From positions 6,770,501 to 6,834,500 of the forward strand of contig NC_136016.1 in assembly GCF_048128805.1 (NCBI RefSeq): a DNA stretch of 64,000 nucleotides, written 5' to 3'. The notes beneath the pieces are model-generated. The model was not told the origin of the DNA. It made no database searches and saw nothing but the letters and a program-made list of their open reading frames with translations. The position numbers and the translations under genes are program-made. This DNA comes from Centroberyx gerrardi. Its lineage: Eukaryota > Chordata > Actinopteri > Beryciformes > Berycidae. Shown here piece by piece: positions 34,727 through 48,480 of this stretch (its first letter is position 1; the number at the start of each line of letters is the position of its first letter).

Positions 34727-37700
34727 TTAACTGCGGGGCAGGCTGCACATTTCACAGTGCTCCGTGCCAGGCTGGTTCATGAAGGTGCAGTGGAGGCAGG
34801 ACCACATGGCCGAGGATGAGGCAGGGACAGAGGGGCCGCCGCCCATGGCCCCGTACTCCAGAGAGCTTGATGGCTGCCCACCCACCGTACCTGAAAGGAC
34901 AGGGGGAGGAGACGGGATGACAAAATACATGCATTAGCACACAATATAAATCAGGTTTACACTTTGAAACAGAGCGGAGTGTGGGACTGTGCCCTCCTTG
35001 ATAAGCAGTGACTTACTGCACAGCTGCTCGATGGTGGCCCACTGCTCGGACTTCTTCCAAGTCTGTGCCAGGTCCTCATTGGAGGTCTTCACTGCATCTA
35101 GTAGGAGTCCAATGCTGTCCTGCAAGAAGCAACACAGAAACTCAGATCAATCCAGAGGACATACTTCAACAAAAACCCCACAACATCAGCTAGCCATTTT
35201 GTAAGTCTGTTTCCACATTGTTGTGATTTTCAGGGGTTGTTGAGGATGTTATTGGAGACATGCGAATCTAGTCAAGCAATCAATGTTTGATCTACAACTT
35301 TATGGGCCTATTAAGTAACTTACATCATCTAAGTGCTATGCTGTTTTTGGCTATAAAAGGGAAACAAAGTCAAACACAAAGAAACATTACTAAATGAGTT
35401 TTTGCCAATGACAGACGTTTTTGATAGTCATGGCGGGCCAAAGGCCAATTTGAAATGTAACCAACATGAACAAAAGGACTGAGTGAAAACATCCCGACAC
35501 TAGTAACCACTTCCAGATTGGAGAAAAATGTGGCCATAATCGAACCCTTTTGCTGCATGACAAACGCACAACCAAAAAAGATGTGTGCTTGCGTTGCCTG
35601 CATATGTGGCTTTGAGGTAACGTATTGACTTACTCTCAGCGGCATGACTTCATTGGTGACCAGGAAGAGGAGCAGATGGAAGTCTGACACGATATTCAGG
35701 AATACGGCGGAGGTGCACTGGGACAGGTATGTGGCTAAACTGTGGAAATCCTATGGACACATAACAAAAAAATGGGGACATGGTCAAGATGTATATCTTC
35801 CTCTGACCCCTGAGGAGGGTTTGGACTCCCAAAGTGACCCTGATTTTCTCTGGACACTAAGCTGTGACTGATCATGACATTATATGATCATGGTTGAAAT
35901 GTAGCAGAGATATGGCTCCAGTGGACAGAAGGAAGTCAGAGAAGAGAAACGGTGTAACAAGAGCCTTGTGCACCATAAGTATGTGGGTTATTTGTTTGGT
36001 TAGCTGCTACAGCTAAGAAGCTGTAACAAATAAACATTATTACCACATACATGCTTAACAATTAAACAGTTAAACTTTTAGTTTTAGTTGCAACAATCAA
36101 CCACAATATTCCAACAAGAAAAATTTATGTTTTCACATTGCCACTTTTTGCTTATCAATATGCCTATTCATTGAGACTGGTCAAATCAGAGGTGAGAAGG
36201 TTTGGATAAACAGGAGTCTATCTGTGTAACTTAGTTACTTGTGTCTCTCCCAGGACATCACGGTTCTCTATGGGGAAACGTTGTGTGGAGGAGAAGGTGT
36301 ACTGGGGGTCCTTTGGGAAAGTGGTAGTTATCTGTGGAAGAAGAAAATGAGGAATTTATTTAGAAGCCCATTATATTACCAAAGCCAAAATATGAAGTAG
36401 ACTACACTGCAAGAACTCCACAAATAAATGGAAAAGATATGCTGCCAAAACAAAAAATCATCTACTGAACATGGAAAAAGTCATATCATACTCACATCTA
36501 TGATAAGGTACTCCACAGGAAGAGGCCGGGCTAGAAATGTGACTTCATTTCCAAATTTGTCTTTATCCTGTTGGGTGGAAGGAGAAAATCATTAGTAGGG
36601 ACTGCATATGAATTGATTCTGTATGAGGAGACTTCTCAAACAAACATCTGGACAGACTGACTGATAATGGCTGCCCTCAACAACAAGTGTCTTTCATTCA
36701 TAAGGCGTCATTATCTTTCATTCAAAAGGCGTCATTATTCTGATCATTAGAGATGCAGTCTGATCATTTCTGTGATGGTCAGATAGAATGGATTTCGACC
36801 TTAGGCTATCACTATATATGTGTAATAATATCATAGTGGCAGCTGCACGTGTGTGTCCGTCCTTGTATATGTGTGCAGCTATGAGCCTGTACCTGTGTGG
36901 TGTGTGGCTTATTACCGTGTAGAAGACGTCCGGTACGTACTGCTCGGGGCTGGACTCTTTAGCGTAGCCCAGCTCCGGGGCGTCTCTACAGGGCAGTAGG
37001 CACTCGTCTCTCACCAGAGCCATGCACTGGTTGGACACCTGGTAGCCCTCAAAGTGCACCTGTTGGTCTGGACCGCCTGCACACAGAGCACAGGAGTAGA
37101 CAAATATATTAACCTGCAGAATATTGCAACACTAGTCAAGTTATAGCGTTTCCCCTTGTTGCTGGCTGAAGAAATAATTCCATTTTCATATTACTAACTA
37201 TTCAGTAGTGCAATCCTATACATGCTTAAGGCGATAGTTCATTTTGGTCAAACATAGTACTCATGACTTTTGCCCTCAGGAGTTTCTGAGCTATCACCAT
37301 CAACAATGGCTGTCCCAACAATAAATAAATAGTCATGGAAATTGCTAAATACTCCTGGGTGCCTGAAAATAACTATATATTGGAATAAATCACAATTACC
37401 ATTAAAGGAAGATGGGAAGGCTACTATTACAGCCTATTTAGGTTGTCTATGTCAATGTGGTGTACTTTAAGTGATCAATATCCAAGTATTCTTCGGCCCT
37501 ATAAACATGTAACTCATTTGCAAACAAACTGCTTCTTTATACAAGGGAAAGTAAAAACAGAGAGCAGTTTGCCCAAGCTGGCATTAAATGTGTATCCATG
37601 ACATCAGCTGTGGCTGCCAGCGCCTCTTTAATGCAAATGACAGCAATGAAGTCACTGCTAAGTTCTCCTGAGCTTTTAGGGAACAAGTATAAGAGGAGAT

Positions 37701-40700
37701 CTTGCAACTTTGTAATGGAAGGAGTGTAAACACTTGGCCTTGAACACAGACCAAACAAAGAGCCTCAGAGAGCTTGAGTTTAGTATTGTATTATGTTGCT
37801 CCACTGGCCTCAAAACTAAGTCCACTATGTACCTGCTTGGGAACAATTCAGGCATCTCACATGCTTCTGAATACACTAAATGGGATGTATATTTCTCCAG
37901 AGTGCAACTAGGTGGTCAAGAAGAAGTAAAGTGAAGTTGTTCAATTACTAGTTTTGGAATTTTAATAATGGCTTTGCCTAGAGTCAGACTGAAAACAAAG
38001 CACACGTTTCATTTTTCAAAATAAGCCACCGTCTTTAATGGATGATCAAGTTCCTACTCAAGTCATGAGATATTGCCACTCAATATAGTACTGCTAGTAT
38101 GGAAAGCCCTTCTGGCTTATGGTTTAATTTGAATTCAGCAAGATAGCTTTTTGAACAGCCACTATCAAATTAAGGGCCTCAGTACAGGAAATTGGGCAAA
38201 AAAGTTAATATTTTAGGTAAATGTTAACGTTTATGTTCATGGTCTAGACACAAATAACAGTATCAAAATCCTATTTCAGTTTTACTTTAAAGTTAGAATA
38301 AGAGGTGGCGAAGCTCACCTCGGCACTCAAGGCCAATTTCACCTCAGAGTAACCAACCACTTACCTGTTGCCACCACGGTCACAAATTTGGAGCCAAAAT
38401 GGCCGTCTCTGGAGAGTCTGCAGGGATTTGAATATCGATTCTGGAAGTATCCAGCTGTGATGCACTCCTCCGCACTTAGGTAGTACGAGTCCTAACAAAA
38501 GTAAGGACAATAATTAGGATGCGAAATACAGCATGTCTCACTTGCTTTAGCCTGAAATACGTAACTGCGTAGAGTTATATGGATCCTCACCTTGTTTCTA
38601 CTGTAGCGAACAGTGCCTATCCTTGTATCCTCAGAGACCAGGTCAGTGAAGATCCATCCCACCTACAGGCCAGAGGAGAGAAAACAGGTGAATTACAGCA
38701 AAATCATCCTAATCCACACATCACAATCATAGAACACACCCATAAACAGTACAGTAGCACCGCATCCAGGATAGAAAAGGTAAATGCTGTCCATAAATGG
38801 TAAATGGACTGCATTTATATAGCGCTTTTCTAGTCTACCGACCACTCAAAGCGCTTTACAACAATGCCTACATTCACCCATTCACACACACATTCATACA
38901 CCGATGGCGGCAAGCTACCAGGGTGCTGGCACAACCATCGGGAGCAATTTGGGGTTCAGTATCTTGCCCAAGGACACTTCGACATGCGGACTGGAGGAGC
39001 CGGGGATCGAACCACCGACCTTCTGATTAGTGGATGACCCGCTCTACCTCCTGAGCCACAGCCGCCCCATACACAGCACACAAAGTTCTGCACTCAGTCA
39101 AAAGGCCTTTTTTTCCTTTATAACAAGAAAAGCATATGTGATATAAGGGCTTGGTACGTTTATGGCCTGGGCAACATATGGAAGCTCTTTGCGCCATCAC
39201 ACTCTGAAGCTTCAGGAATTCTGAGAATGCCACCATATTGATGACAGCCTCATGCACTTGAGATACCGGCTCCCCGTCTCTAACCATTGGAAAGGAATGG
39301 GCAAGCTAGGCAGACAAAGGATACATGTAGTGGTGGGCAGTACACCGGTACAAATGTTACACTGGTAGAAATCGTTGCTAAGGTTTACACTTGCCCATAC
39401 TGTTTCTACCAGATGAGCCAGAAAGGCTGGAGGTGAACAGACCTCACATTTGCCATGTGGTAGTGCTGGGCAATAAAACAATATCTAGTTTAATTTTCCT
39501 CGATTTTGAAATTAAACCAGCTTGATAACTTTTGATAATGACCATAGCAGAGTTCCTCTCATCCTTAAAAGATAATTCTGGTTATTTTCAACCTAGGGCT
39601 TATTTTCCTAGTTTTTGTCATCATGCCGATTTATTGTGGTCAATATTTCATGACTTACTTCACTGTAGAGCATTACGTAGCTTCAGTTAGCTGGGAGTGC
39701 TGCTGTCCAATACACACACACAGCAAACTCTCCAACAGTTGAACCCAAAAAGCAATTAAAACATGTGCTATCAACACGTCTTCAAATTGTTGCGACTGAA
39801 CAATTATCATGAGATTTCAGATATAATAATCCATTTGATACTTTTTTAGCATTACTCACATTTGCATCTTCTTCACTTTGCTGGCTGCCAGCTTTCTGCT
39901 GCATTCAGGTCAGATTGGAAGAAGCGGAAGAACATTGCTTGGTTTCGTTATCCTTATTTAAAGATGGTTATAGTGTTGAAAAATGTAAAAATTGCTCCCG
40001 TTTGTTCGTTTGATTATTTCTTTTTTACAGTTTTATTCTGGCAATAAAGAAGTGTTTTAAATGAAAGTTGACTGATCTATTCATCTTTTATTCAGGAGTA
40101 TAATTAACCCTTTAAACTTGACAGAAAGAGTGATTTTACATATATTGTGATAAAAATAGATATAGCCATATTGCCCAGCACTACCATGTGGACGTATTTA
40201 CGTTCTACAGACGACATAAAGCGGTTTGTTGCGCAAAATTGTTGAAAACACGTGGTTTAGGAATAGCACCCATGTGCGTTCATTTATGTTAGCAGAGACA
40301 TAACGCTTGAGGGAAGCGAACGTAAAAACCAGTGCACCTCCTAACAGATAAGACCAAAAAAAAGCCATGGAAACCAACTATGGAAAACATCTACTGCTAG
40401 CTTTGTTGCACAACTCTTTGACAGGGGTGGTAACACCAGCAACCTATTTCACCAACTGAAGACGAAACGCGAGTATAAGTATTGTAAAAAATAAATTTTT
40501 CAATTGGTTTGTTTTACCAAAGAGTTTATGTGAGTGTCCCAAATAACAAAAGTCAAAATACTCAATTGTGATACCTGCCCTATAATTAACAAAATATTAA
40601 AGTAAGTGAACTGTTGAAAACCCTGGCAAACAAAAAAAAACAGGCTCTCTCACTTTTTGTACTTAAAATATCTCAAATGACATCGCCCACCACTGCTGGC

Positions 40701-43700
40701 AAAAGTCCACCGAGTTCAAGATTCAAAGTTTGTCACACTGCTGGAGTGAAAACTAAGTGTGGAAGCAAGATAGGAAACGGCCTCAATTAAAACAGTTGCA
40801 CTGAGTGACACCAGATCAGCTAAGTGTCGTAAGGTTTTAACGTGCCTTTTTGAAGCTATATAGAGCTATAGTTTCAAATAAAGCAGACAGCAGGAAGAGC
40901 AGCCCAACCTTGCACAGGCCCAGTTTGGCAGCGATTTCGTCCACAGCAGCAGCCTTGGGATCCTCCAGCAATTCCAGGCTGTTCTGAGTGGCATTCTGAA
41001 ACATATGAGGGAAGAATGGTGAAATCAACTCATGATATATAAGAATCGAATACATCAGTGTTGAGACCTACGCCTTGGTCGCAGGATGCCATACTGTCTT
41101 TTTAACAACCCCCACCCCTCTTGAGGACCACAATGGAAATAAGCTCCTGAGCTTTATTTTTAAACTGTAGGTCAAGATATTGCTCTGGCTGAATCTTACT
41201 CATGTACTTGTTTTTAAGATTATCAAATAAATTCAATCAATCAAGCTACTTAAAAAAAAAAAGACAGGAAAGGGTCAAATATAATCAAGAATGATCAGAC
41301 AAATTTGAAAAGAAAAATACTGTGGAGCTGCTGAACAAGGACTTTCAGTTATTGATGGATAGAATATACTAATTGTACCAAGTAACTGAGAAATAAACAC
41401 TCCTATTGATTTGATGAGACTTATGGACATATGACTATTGGCAACAATTACCAAAATAAAATGAAGGTATGTCATATAGGCTAGTAGCAAAAATCTGAAC
41501 AAAAACATCAAATAACCACATTTTCTTCAGAACAATAGCTTGAACATTCAAAACTGCTGCTCTATTTTTTGTGCATTTATCCACCTTTGAGTCTACTGCC
41601 CCCCTGTATTTACCCAAGGTTACTACAACTGTGTAGAGGAGCAGTGGGCTTTCTTGATGTTGGCGTTTCAGTGTCTGATCACAAGCGCCAGTTTAATATT
41701 GTAGTGTTAATTTGCAAGGTGATTTGCAGATGATGCACATCTGCACATATTTCTGTACATACATTACCCACAATCTGTTAAACTGTTAAATGTGAACAGC
41801 TTACAATGCATATTTGCATGTCTGGACACATTTCTGTACATGTGTTCTTCCATCTGTATAACTAATAATGAGAGTAGCTAGCGATGCATACTTGCATATC
41901 AAATCTGGAAATCTGTTACCAAAGATGCTGTATTATTTGGTTTGTTATTCTAAATAAATTCAACTGTTGTAATTACTCATTGTATTGTCTTCAGTATTAT
42001 ATTTGTCTTAATGTCATCTATACCTATTCTCTGCGGCTGTGATGACCCAATTTTGCCATAGGGATCATTTCAGTCTCATCTAATCTAATATGCCAGTTTT
42101 AACACAACCAGCACTAATCGTTTTCTTCACCATGTGTGAGCAGGAAATAAACCCTAAACTAAAATAAATTCCTATGCTGTTTTGGAAGTGTTTTCACAAT
42201 TTCATACTTTTGCCAGACCTGAATTTCTTATCTTGATTTGAAAGTTGTGGTCAGTGTTCAATATGATTTATATTGATAGTCATACTGCCTAGCCCCTATT
42301 CACTATGCCATCCCTGTTCTTCATAACAACAACCGTCATGATATGCAAGATCAGAGTCCGAAATGAACATCTGCCACCTGCCGAATGCTGGTAAAACCTG
42401 ACTTTGGCAGATAAATCAATAAGGACACCCTCCATACTGGCCGGTAACATTTTGAGACAACAACATAGTCCTTCAAAATCCTCATTCTGTTGTACTTCAT
42501 GATGAATTATAAACTTCATCCATTGTATCCGAGTAAGCAAATTCTATTAACACAGCACCTGATTCAATACACAAAATAGGACTGAAAAGAGGTAGGGTGA
42601 CAAGTTTCTATGGAAAATGCCTATTCCAGTCTTATGTATTTATATAGCCCTTTATCACAAGCATGTCTCAAAGGGCTTTACATAGCATCATATACATAAC
42701 TTTGCGAGATGACAAGGGATCCAAAACATAACAGCATTTTACCCATACTTGACAGAACATTTTATGCAATTTCTTAACTTTTCAAGCTCTGAAAATTACT
42801 CTTTTTTTTTACACCATACATTTCCAGACCTATGTAGGAAGCCAGTAAATTGAATCCAGACAGCACTCACCTGTGGGGGCTCGTAGATGGCAGCCACCTC
42901 AGCTCTGATGCCCAGTGGGATGTCTGTGTGCTCGGTGTACCTGCCATACAAATAGCCCATCCTCTGGCTGCCCGTCTTCCTCCAGAAGTCCAGGAAGCGG
43001 TCAGCAATGGTGTGGTTCTCAAACATGATGTTGTCCACGTGTCTGTATTTCTGGGATCAAAAAAAAAAAAAGATATATAAATTCATGTGCTCTCTCCTTT
43101 GCTCCTATTTCTCTTCTTAACCCATATCTCTATTCCAGGATCAGTCTAAGCTCACAGGACTGTTGACAAAGCACTACAGTCCTGACCCTTACACTCCTTA
43201 CTATTGGTTTCTTTGAATTTTGGTGATCTACTCTACTATTGCACTCATTGTAAGCTTCTCTGCTGCAAGCACACATATCGGCACATACTTGTCTGTTGAG
43301 GGTGATGGCACTGGGCTGGCACTTGGTGCAGATCCCCTCTGGCCAAGGAGGGTGGCCCTCACAGCCCGACTTGATCTTACAGCTGATGTTCTCCAGGGCT
43401 GCAAACTTCCCTCTGTGGAAGAAGAGATCAGGGAGGATGTTAACATTTGACTAGCAGGGCATGGGTATTTCCACTGAGGAAATCAACAACAACAACTGGT
43501 GGTGCTTCTTACTTATCAGATCCACCGGTCAGCTTGCGAATGTAGGCGTGGAATGACATGTGCTTGACTGGTGGGTCTAGGTGATTCAGGTAGTCTTCGT
43601 CAAAAGGCTGGCGAGGAAGGCAAGTCAGAGCAAAATTGAGAAAACGCAGGTTAACAGTGTTGCAGCTAACATTATGATCTGTCAAGGCAAGACACAAAAA

Positions 43701-46700
43701 ACAGACACAAATTCGCTTACCTCTAATGGTACACAGTGCACACACTTTCCAAGGGCACCATGTCGACATCTGCAATAAGCAAAGGATCAGTAGGTACTGA
43801 GATCTGCAGCTCACTTGTATCTTTGTGTTGGCTTTTGTCTGTTCAACCTACTCATGTAAAAGGTCTGTGAAAAAAAATCAAATCAAAAATCAATCCTTAC
43901 AGCTGTGGATCTTTGTTCCTGTAGATTTTGCCATCCTGCTTGGCCAGGTACTGATCAATCTCATCCTCCTGGATCTGGGGTGCTGAGTGAGAGCGATGAA
44001 TCAAAGAGGATGAAGAAGAGGATGATGAAGAGGACGAGGAGGAGGTGGAGGGTAGTGACGAAGATGAGTGTGGGGTGGCCGTGTCCATGACCTCCCCGGA
44101 GGATCCTGAGGAGCCTGAGGGATACAGGAACAGCATGTCTCCATGCCTAGAGAGGGAGATGAGATGAAGGGAGAAAAAAACATGATTAATGAAGAGAAAA
44201 CTAATACAAGTGGCAAAGAAAACACAATTAATGAGTACATTAACATGCAGCCAACTAATCCATTAACTGGGCTAATTTCCTCTCATTCCAAATAGGATGA
44301 CCTACTGTAATGCACATATTCTCAGGTTTAATTTTTACTAAAATTAAATGTGATTATAATTATACCAAGCAATTTTAAAGACGAGATGAAATGAAAAATG
44401 CCTTTTTAACCCTTTTAGATCACATCCCCGGTCATACTGTGCACCTATTTAACAATATATGCCAAAAAAAATACCAAAAATCTATTTCATTGTATTCTTA
44501 TATTAAAATTCAATCATGTTTTCTTCCTGTAAAACAAAATATGCCGTGTGCTTACGTAAGCATGCCCGTAACTAATTTCAACCAATAATATCATGACATC
44601 CACCCATCAATCAATCTTCAACTTTTAGCGCACAGAGCTAAGAGGCTAAGATTCATTAGTTAGCTAGCTAGCAACAGCATGATACTTCGGTGTGTCTTCG
44701 GGTGTTATGACACACCCACTTTTCAACGTTCAAATCAAATTCCTCCCAGCGTTATGTCCCGCCTGTCTTTCCTGTTTCACTCGGAAATACGCCATGATAC
44801 GGAAGTTAGATACTCTCGAAATGCCGTTTCATCTCGACTTTAAGTGTCTATTTTTTGGGTCAAGCTGCATAAATAATCCAGTGTGGTCTGCATGTAAAAA
44901 CATTCCAGGGTAGCTGCATTTGACACAAAATTCTATGTCTTTTCCATGACTTCTGCATGATCAATGTGTTAGCGTCTATGTTCACATGTTACTTTTTTCT
45001 GAATGGCACATTTGAATGTGCCAGTTGTTGTTTTGATTAGCTACAACTATCACCTGGACATATATAATATGGAAATATATTATACGTGTCATTATTCCTT
45101 TAAGCAGATACCTAGATCTTCCAGCAGCTCAATGTTAAACATTTGACTAGATGAAATCCAAGACATTTTCATGACATTTCCAAACCTGGATACGTCTCCA
45201 TAGGACTACAGAACACAATTTAAAAATTAAATGCCTTTTAGGTTCTAAATCTAACTTAGGTAGTGACTGATAAGTTGTCAAATTTAGGTTCTTTTATATT
45301 TCTAATAATGATCATGATTAACACTGCTAGCACTCACTTGATCTTTAGCAGGCTGAGGGTCTTGTTCTGGGACAGGATCTCTCCAGTCTTGTTGCGGTTC
45401 AGGTAGATGGAGAAGCCATTGGAATTGAATCCAAACTCTTTGGCCACCTGAGAAAGAGGAGAGTGTCATGTGCTGGTTATCAGGGATGAAAAAGGGCTCA
45501 AACAACCTTGCATAAGTTTGCCTACAATCAAGAAGACACTAATCTTCTATGTGCTATCAAATGCATTTGATGTTGAAAATCAAAATAAATTATGTTTTCA
45601 ATCAAGCCAAGCGGATTATGAAAGTAGAAATGATTCATCCTTCCTTGGAATCTATGAAAAAAAAAAAAACATCTACCAATGAAAAATATGCTTGAGTAAA
45701 TGGGTGTCCAATCTTCAAATGCCAATTAACCTGTCAAAGCAGATTATCAAAGAGCAGCTTGGCATTGGAGAAAGTGGGCTTGTGGGAGCAGCTCATAAGG
45801 TCATCGCAGAGCAAGCCAATCTCAGAGCTATTAAGAGCACTCCGAGTCGGCCAGCCAAGAGAGTATCCCATGGCAGTTTCATCATCACATCTCATATCAG
45901 ACAGGGACTCAACCTGATGCTGGTCACCAGCCTATACTTTATCATCTGAGGTATAATTAATTCAACAACACTTAGTGAACTTTTGAGCTGCAATGTATAC
46001 ACCAGCGCATGATTATCCTTGCAGTAAAACTGAATTTATGATATGACGCTGAATATATTCTCAGTAGCCAAGACAGTGACATAGATGCCATGACATCTGA
46101 TGACATGTAGACGTCATAGGCCATCTACCAATGGCCTACGACTATGTAGCATTTAGGCCTAAACAGCAATACCAATGTACTAGCAATTCATGAACCTGGC
46201 ATTGTGAAACAGTAGCCATACTGTCGTTTTCTCAACTTGGTCAATGCTGCTAGATCTTCTGAGCAAAGAGGACAGTCTGAGGCTTGAAGCTCTATAAGCA
46301 TAAAGCACTTATTTTACTCAAGCCACACAACAGGACCCAGTTTAAGATGCTATCACTGGATGCTGGGCGAAACTGTATACTGTCAAACTTTATGAGATAA
46401 AACATTATTTTCAGTTCCATTCATTCCTTGTCTCAGTTACAGAAAAATAGCCTGTGGGGCTCACAGACTTTCTCTGCTCTGCCTCACACTCACTGTTCTC
46501 TATTCCACTGGCTGCACATTAGTGGGGAACGAAAATACTCTTTTCATTGATCTGCAGGAAGCACAATCCTGCTTTAACAAAGATACATGCATTTTTAATG
46601 AGGTGCTGCTGCAACACTCCTCTGTGACCAGTCTGATGAATCATTCTTCTATTTTGGGGATTCAAGATCCAATGATGTGGATCTCCTCAATGATGTCATT

Positions 46701-48275
46701 ATGTCATTTATGTTTGTGTTCTGATGTTTGCACAGAGTTAAGACGGAACAAAACTAACTAGGCTTACTCATTCACACTCACCCAATTTTAACACCAAAAA
46801 CACATTTATTTACTATGTTTCCTTCTATTCTTCCCTCCGTACTCTCATATGTGGGGTAGGAGCTGGGGCTTAAACCACTACCTAGCAAGCAGCTGTGATA
46901 AGGCTACATTTCACAACTGTGCAAAGCAGTGCATCCGCCACACTCTCTGAACACAAAGCTCCCCGGCGAGCCATGCATCCAGAGTGGATTCCTCCCTTTA
47001 GCCAGCCGGGCATAGGGGAGCACTGCAGCGCTGCACTGCCCTGGCCCTTCCTGCAGCGCTTCATACATAAATTAACACTGAGCAGGCACAGGCAAAATCC
47101 AGGGAAACACGGGTGTACTTTGTGACAACAAAGTACATCGATACTAGCACCGCTGTAGAGATACAGCATGTTAAAGCTGTGGTGTACGTGTTGTACCACT
47201 GGCAAAAACATGCTTGCAGAGGTGGGCTTAAGAATAGTGGGAATGAGGGGGACATAATGACTTGGAACAAAATTATTACCTTGAGGGATTTATTGGAAAT
47301 ATGGTCTCAATGTGAAGTCTAAGAAAATGAGAGTGTTGTATTAGGCCTATGAGGTTTTGATAATATGTATGACCCACTCTGACCAAATTGTTACATTTTC
47401 CACACAGTACCTTCTTCAGAAAAGCAGCAGCAGTCTCCCTCTTGGTAGAAGGAATTTTCTTCATCCCATCTGGGGACTGTACCCTGATGATCTTAATGAG
47501 AAACAACAGAGCCCAAATGAAACCCCACACATACTGCATTCAGTGGTCTGTATGTCAATTCAAATGCTTTGGGTTTCAGGAGTCCAGTCTTAGTAGTCTA
47601 AACTAATTGTGAAGCAAAGATAGGATAAACCCAAAACTGCCTGAGAGCGATCTCCCAGTACCTTTCAGTCAAACAACTCCTGCTCTGACAGAGGTGTCAG
47701 TGTCAGGACAGTATGACAACGATGACAGTGCAAAACAGTAATGTTAGCTCATGAGCTTCTACCTTTCATCCAAGCGGCTTCAAGTAGTTATGGCTATGTT
47801 GAAGGTTTTACGGTGAATTAATTGTTGGGTAGCTAACGTTGTCACGGCGTTAGGGCTCATTCACAAAGTCAACAAAAATGTCACTTTTTTGTCAACCCAC
47901 AAGAAACATTCACGCTTCTTTGAAAATCACACAACACCGATTTAACCTGGCTAGCTAGTGAGCTAACATGCTAAACAATATTTCATAGTTTTATTCCGAA
48001 TTTTCAGTTGTTTATCTAGCTTCACCGTTAGCCAACTATGCTTCTTTTCAGTTGGACGTCGTAAGATAGCCAAAGGCTACGGTGAGCTGGTTAGCTTACT
48101 AACTAGGCCCCAGTCATTCTCCGGCTAGCGATAGGTAGCTAACGTTAGCTAGCAAGCTAATTCTGCTGCCTCATCACTCCGGACTTCGGCTAATAAGCTA
48201 GCTCACATTAGCCGAGTCCGACTCCTCACTAACAACAATACAACCTCCTGTCATACTTACAATATTATCTGCCAT
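34727..48275 (-). CDS. nploc4: nploc4: NPL4 homologue, ubiquitin-recognition cofactor of p97/VCP
   Basis: NPL4 binds UFD1 and p97/VCP and delivers ubiquitylated proteins for unfolding, in ER-associated degradation and elsewhere. Seventeen coding exons: 48,261-48,275; 47,411-47,491; 45,338-45,447; 43,901-44,146; 43,721-43,769; 43,513-43,607; 43,289-43,412; 42,871-43,050; 40,909-40,995; 38,591-38,662; 38,365-38,491; 36,916-37,076; 36,496-36,567; 36,239-36,331; 35,634-35,750; 35,017-35,119; 34,727-34,890. They sum to 1,896 nt, 631 codons plus stop, with every phase consistent. Order: UBX-like domain ([14 protein letters not shown]), Ser-rich linker, NPL4 zinc-finger region ([12 protein letters not shown]), MPN-like domain (about exons 8-12) and a C-terminal NZF finger ([12 protein letters not shown]). 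Human NPLOC4 is 608 residues; the excess is mostly the serine tract. The start matches the family exactly. Confidence 0.98.
35120..35633 (-). other. nploc4 intron
   Basis: A 514-bp intron with no recognisable feature. Confidence 0.6.
37077..38364 (-). other. nploc4 intron
   Basis: A 1.3-kb intron; I see no coding exon or clear mobile element. Confidence 0.6.
38797..39066 (-). mobile_element. tRNA-derived SINE (minus strand) in nploc4 intron
   Basis: Read on the minus strand from 39,066 it starts GGGGCGGCTGTGGCTCAGGA (A box TGGCTCAGGAGGTAGAGC). A perfect Pol III B box GGTTCGATCCC follows about 45 bp later, then CTTGGGCAAGATACTGAACC. It ends in GCGCTATATAAATGCAG and TTTACCATT-type repeats. 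This is a widespread teleost SINE type. It lies in the intron between exons 38,591-38,662 and 40,909-40,995. Confidence 0.85.
39461..40183. mobile_element. Non-autonomous hAT element, 723 bp, perfect 8-bp target duplication
   Basis: The ends TAGTGCTGGGCAATA and TATTGCCCAGCACTA are 15-bp perfect inverted repeats. Identical CCATGTGG octamers flank it at 39,453-39,460 and 40,184-40,191; 8-bp duplications are diagnostic of hAT transposition. No transposase ORF is present. Located in the same nploc4 intron as the SINE. Confidence 0.92.
40996..42870 (-). other. nploc4 intron with LINE-tail-like relicts
   Basis: A 1.9-kb intron. The part near 42,035-42,092 (GATGACCCAATTTTGCC, then CTCATCTAATCTAAT) resembles the 3' end and short tandem tail of fish non-LTR elements. 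Near 42,635-42,690 is TTTATATAGCCCTTTATCAC, a fragment of a common fish repeat. No coding sequence was found. Confidence 0.4.
43990..44100 (-). repeat. Poly-serine tract in nploc4 exon 4
   Basis: The linker after the UBX-like domain encodes [20 protein letters not shown] and further Ser residues, using mixed TCC, TCA and TCT codons. The underlying DNA is an imperfect GAGGAT/GAGGAC-type repeat. The human linker lacks such a tract. It is probably disordered and tolerant to length change. Confidence 0.9.
44147..45337 (-). other. nploc4 intron
   Basis: A 1.2-kb AT-rich intron; nothing recognisable. Confidence 0.6.
45448..47410 (-). other. nploc4 intron
   Basis: A 2-kb intron. A plus-strand ORF near 45,692-45,949 shows no known motif and no splice support. 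No element boundaries were found. Confidence 0.5.
47492..48260 (-). other. nploc4 first intron
   Basis: The intron after the 15-nt coding part of exon 1 (MADNI). It is rich in short GCTAGC- and TTAGCTAGC-type palindromes near 47,941-48,210 but holds no gene. Confidence 0.6.
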
Positions 48276-48480
48276 ATTGCTCGGGTGAGTGTTCCCGATA
48301 GGTATCGCTGTGTTGCTAAGCCGACAATGATTACGGTAATTACAAATTTAACGTAACGTTACTGTCTGGATAGTGTCAACGAAACTCCATCCCACAACTC
48401 AAACACCGGGTGTTGCAGACATTAGCGCCCGTCAGTTTCCCAGTGGTCCCACACCCCTAATGCCACGGCCGAAACAATCT
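48276..48480 (-). promoter_or_regulatory. nploc4 5' UTR and promoter region
   Basis: The sequence upstream of the nploc4 ATG is richer in CpG than the flanks and has no TATA box, as expected for a housekeeping promoter. The exact start site cannot be read. Confidence 0.4.

Noticed and set aside
45692..45949. 85-codon plus-strand ORF in an nploc4 intron
   Set aside because: No motif, repeat boundary or splice support was found.
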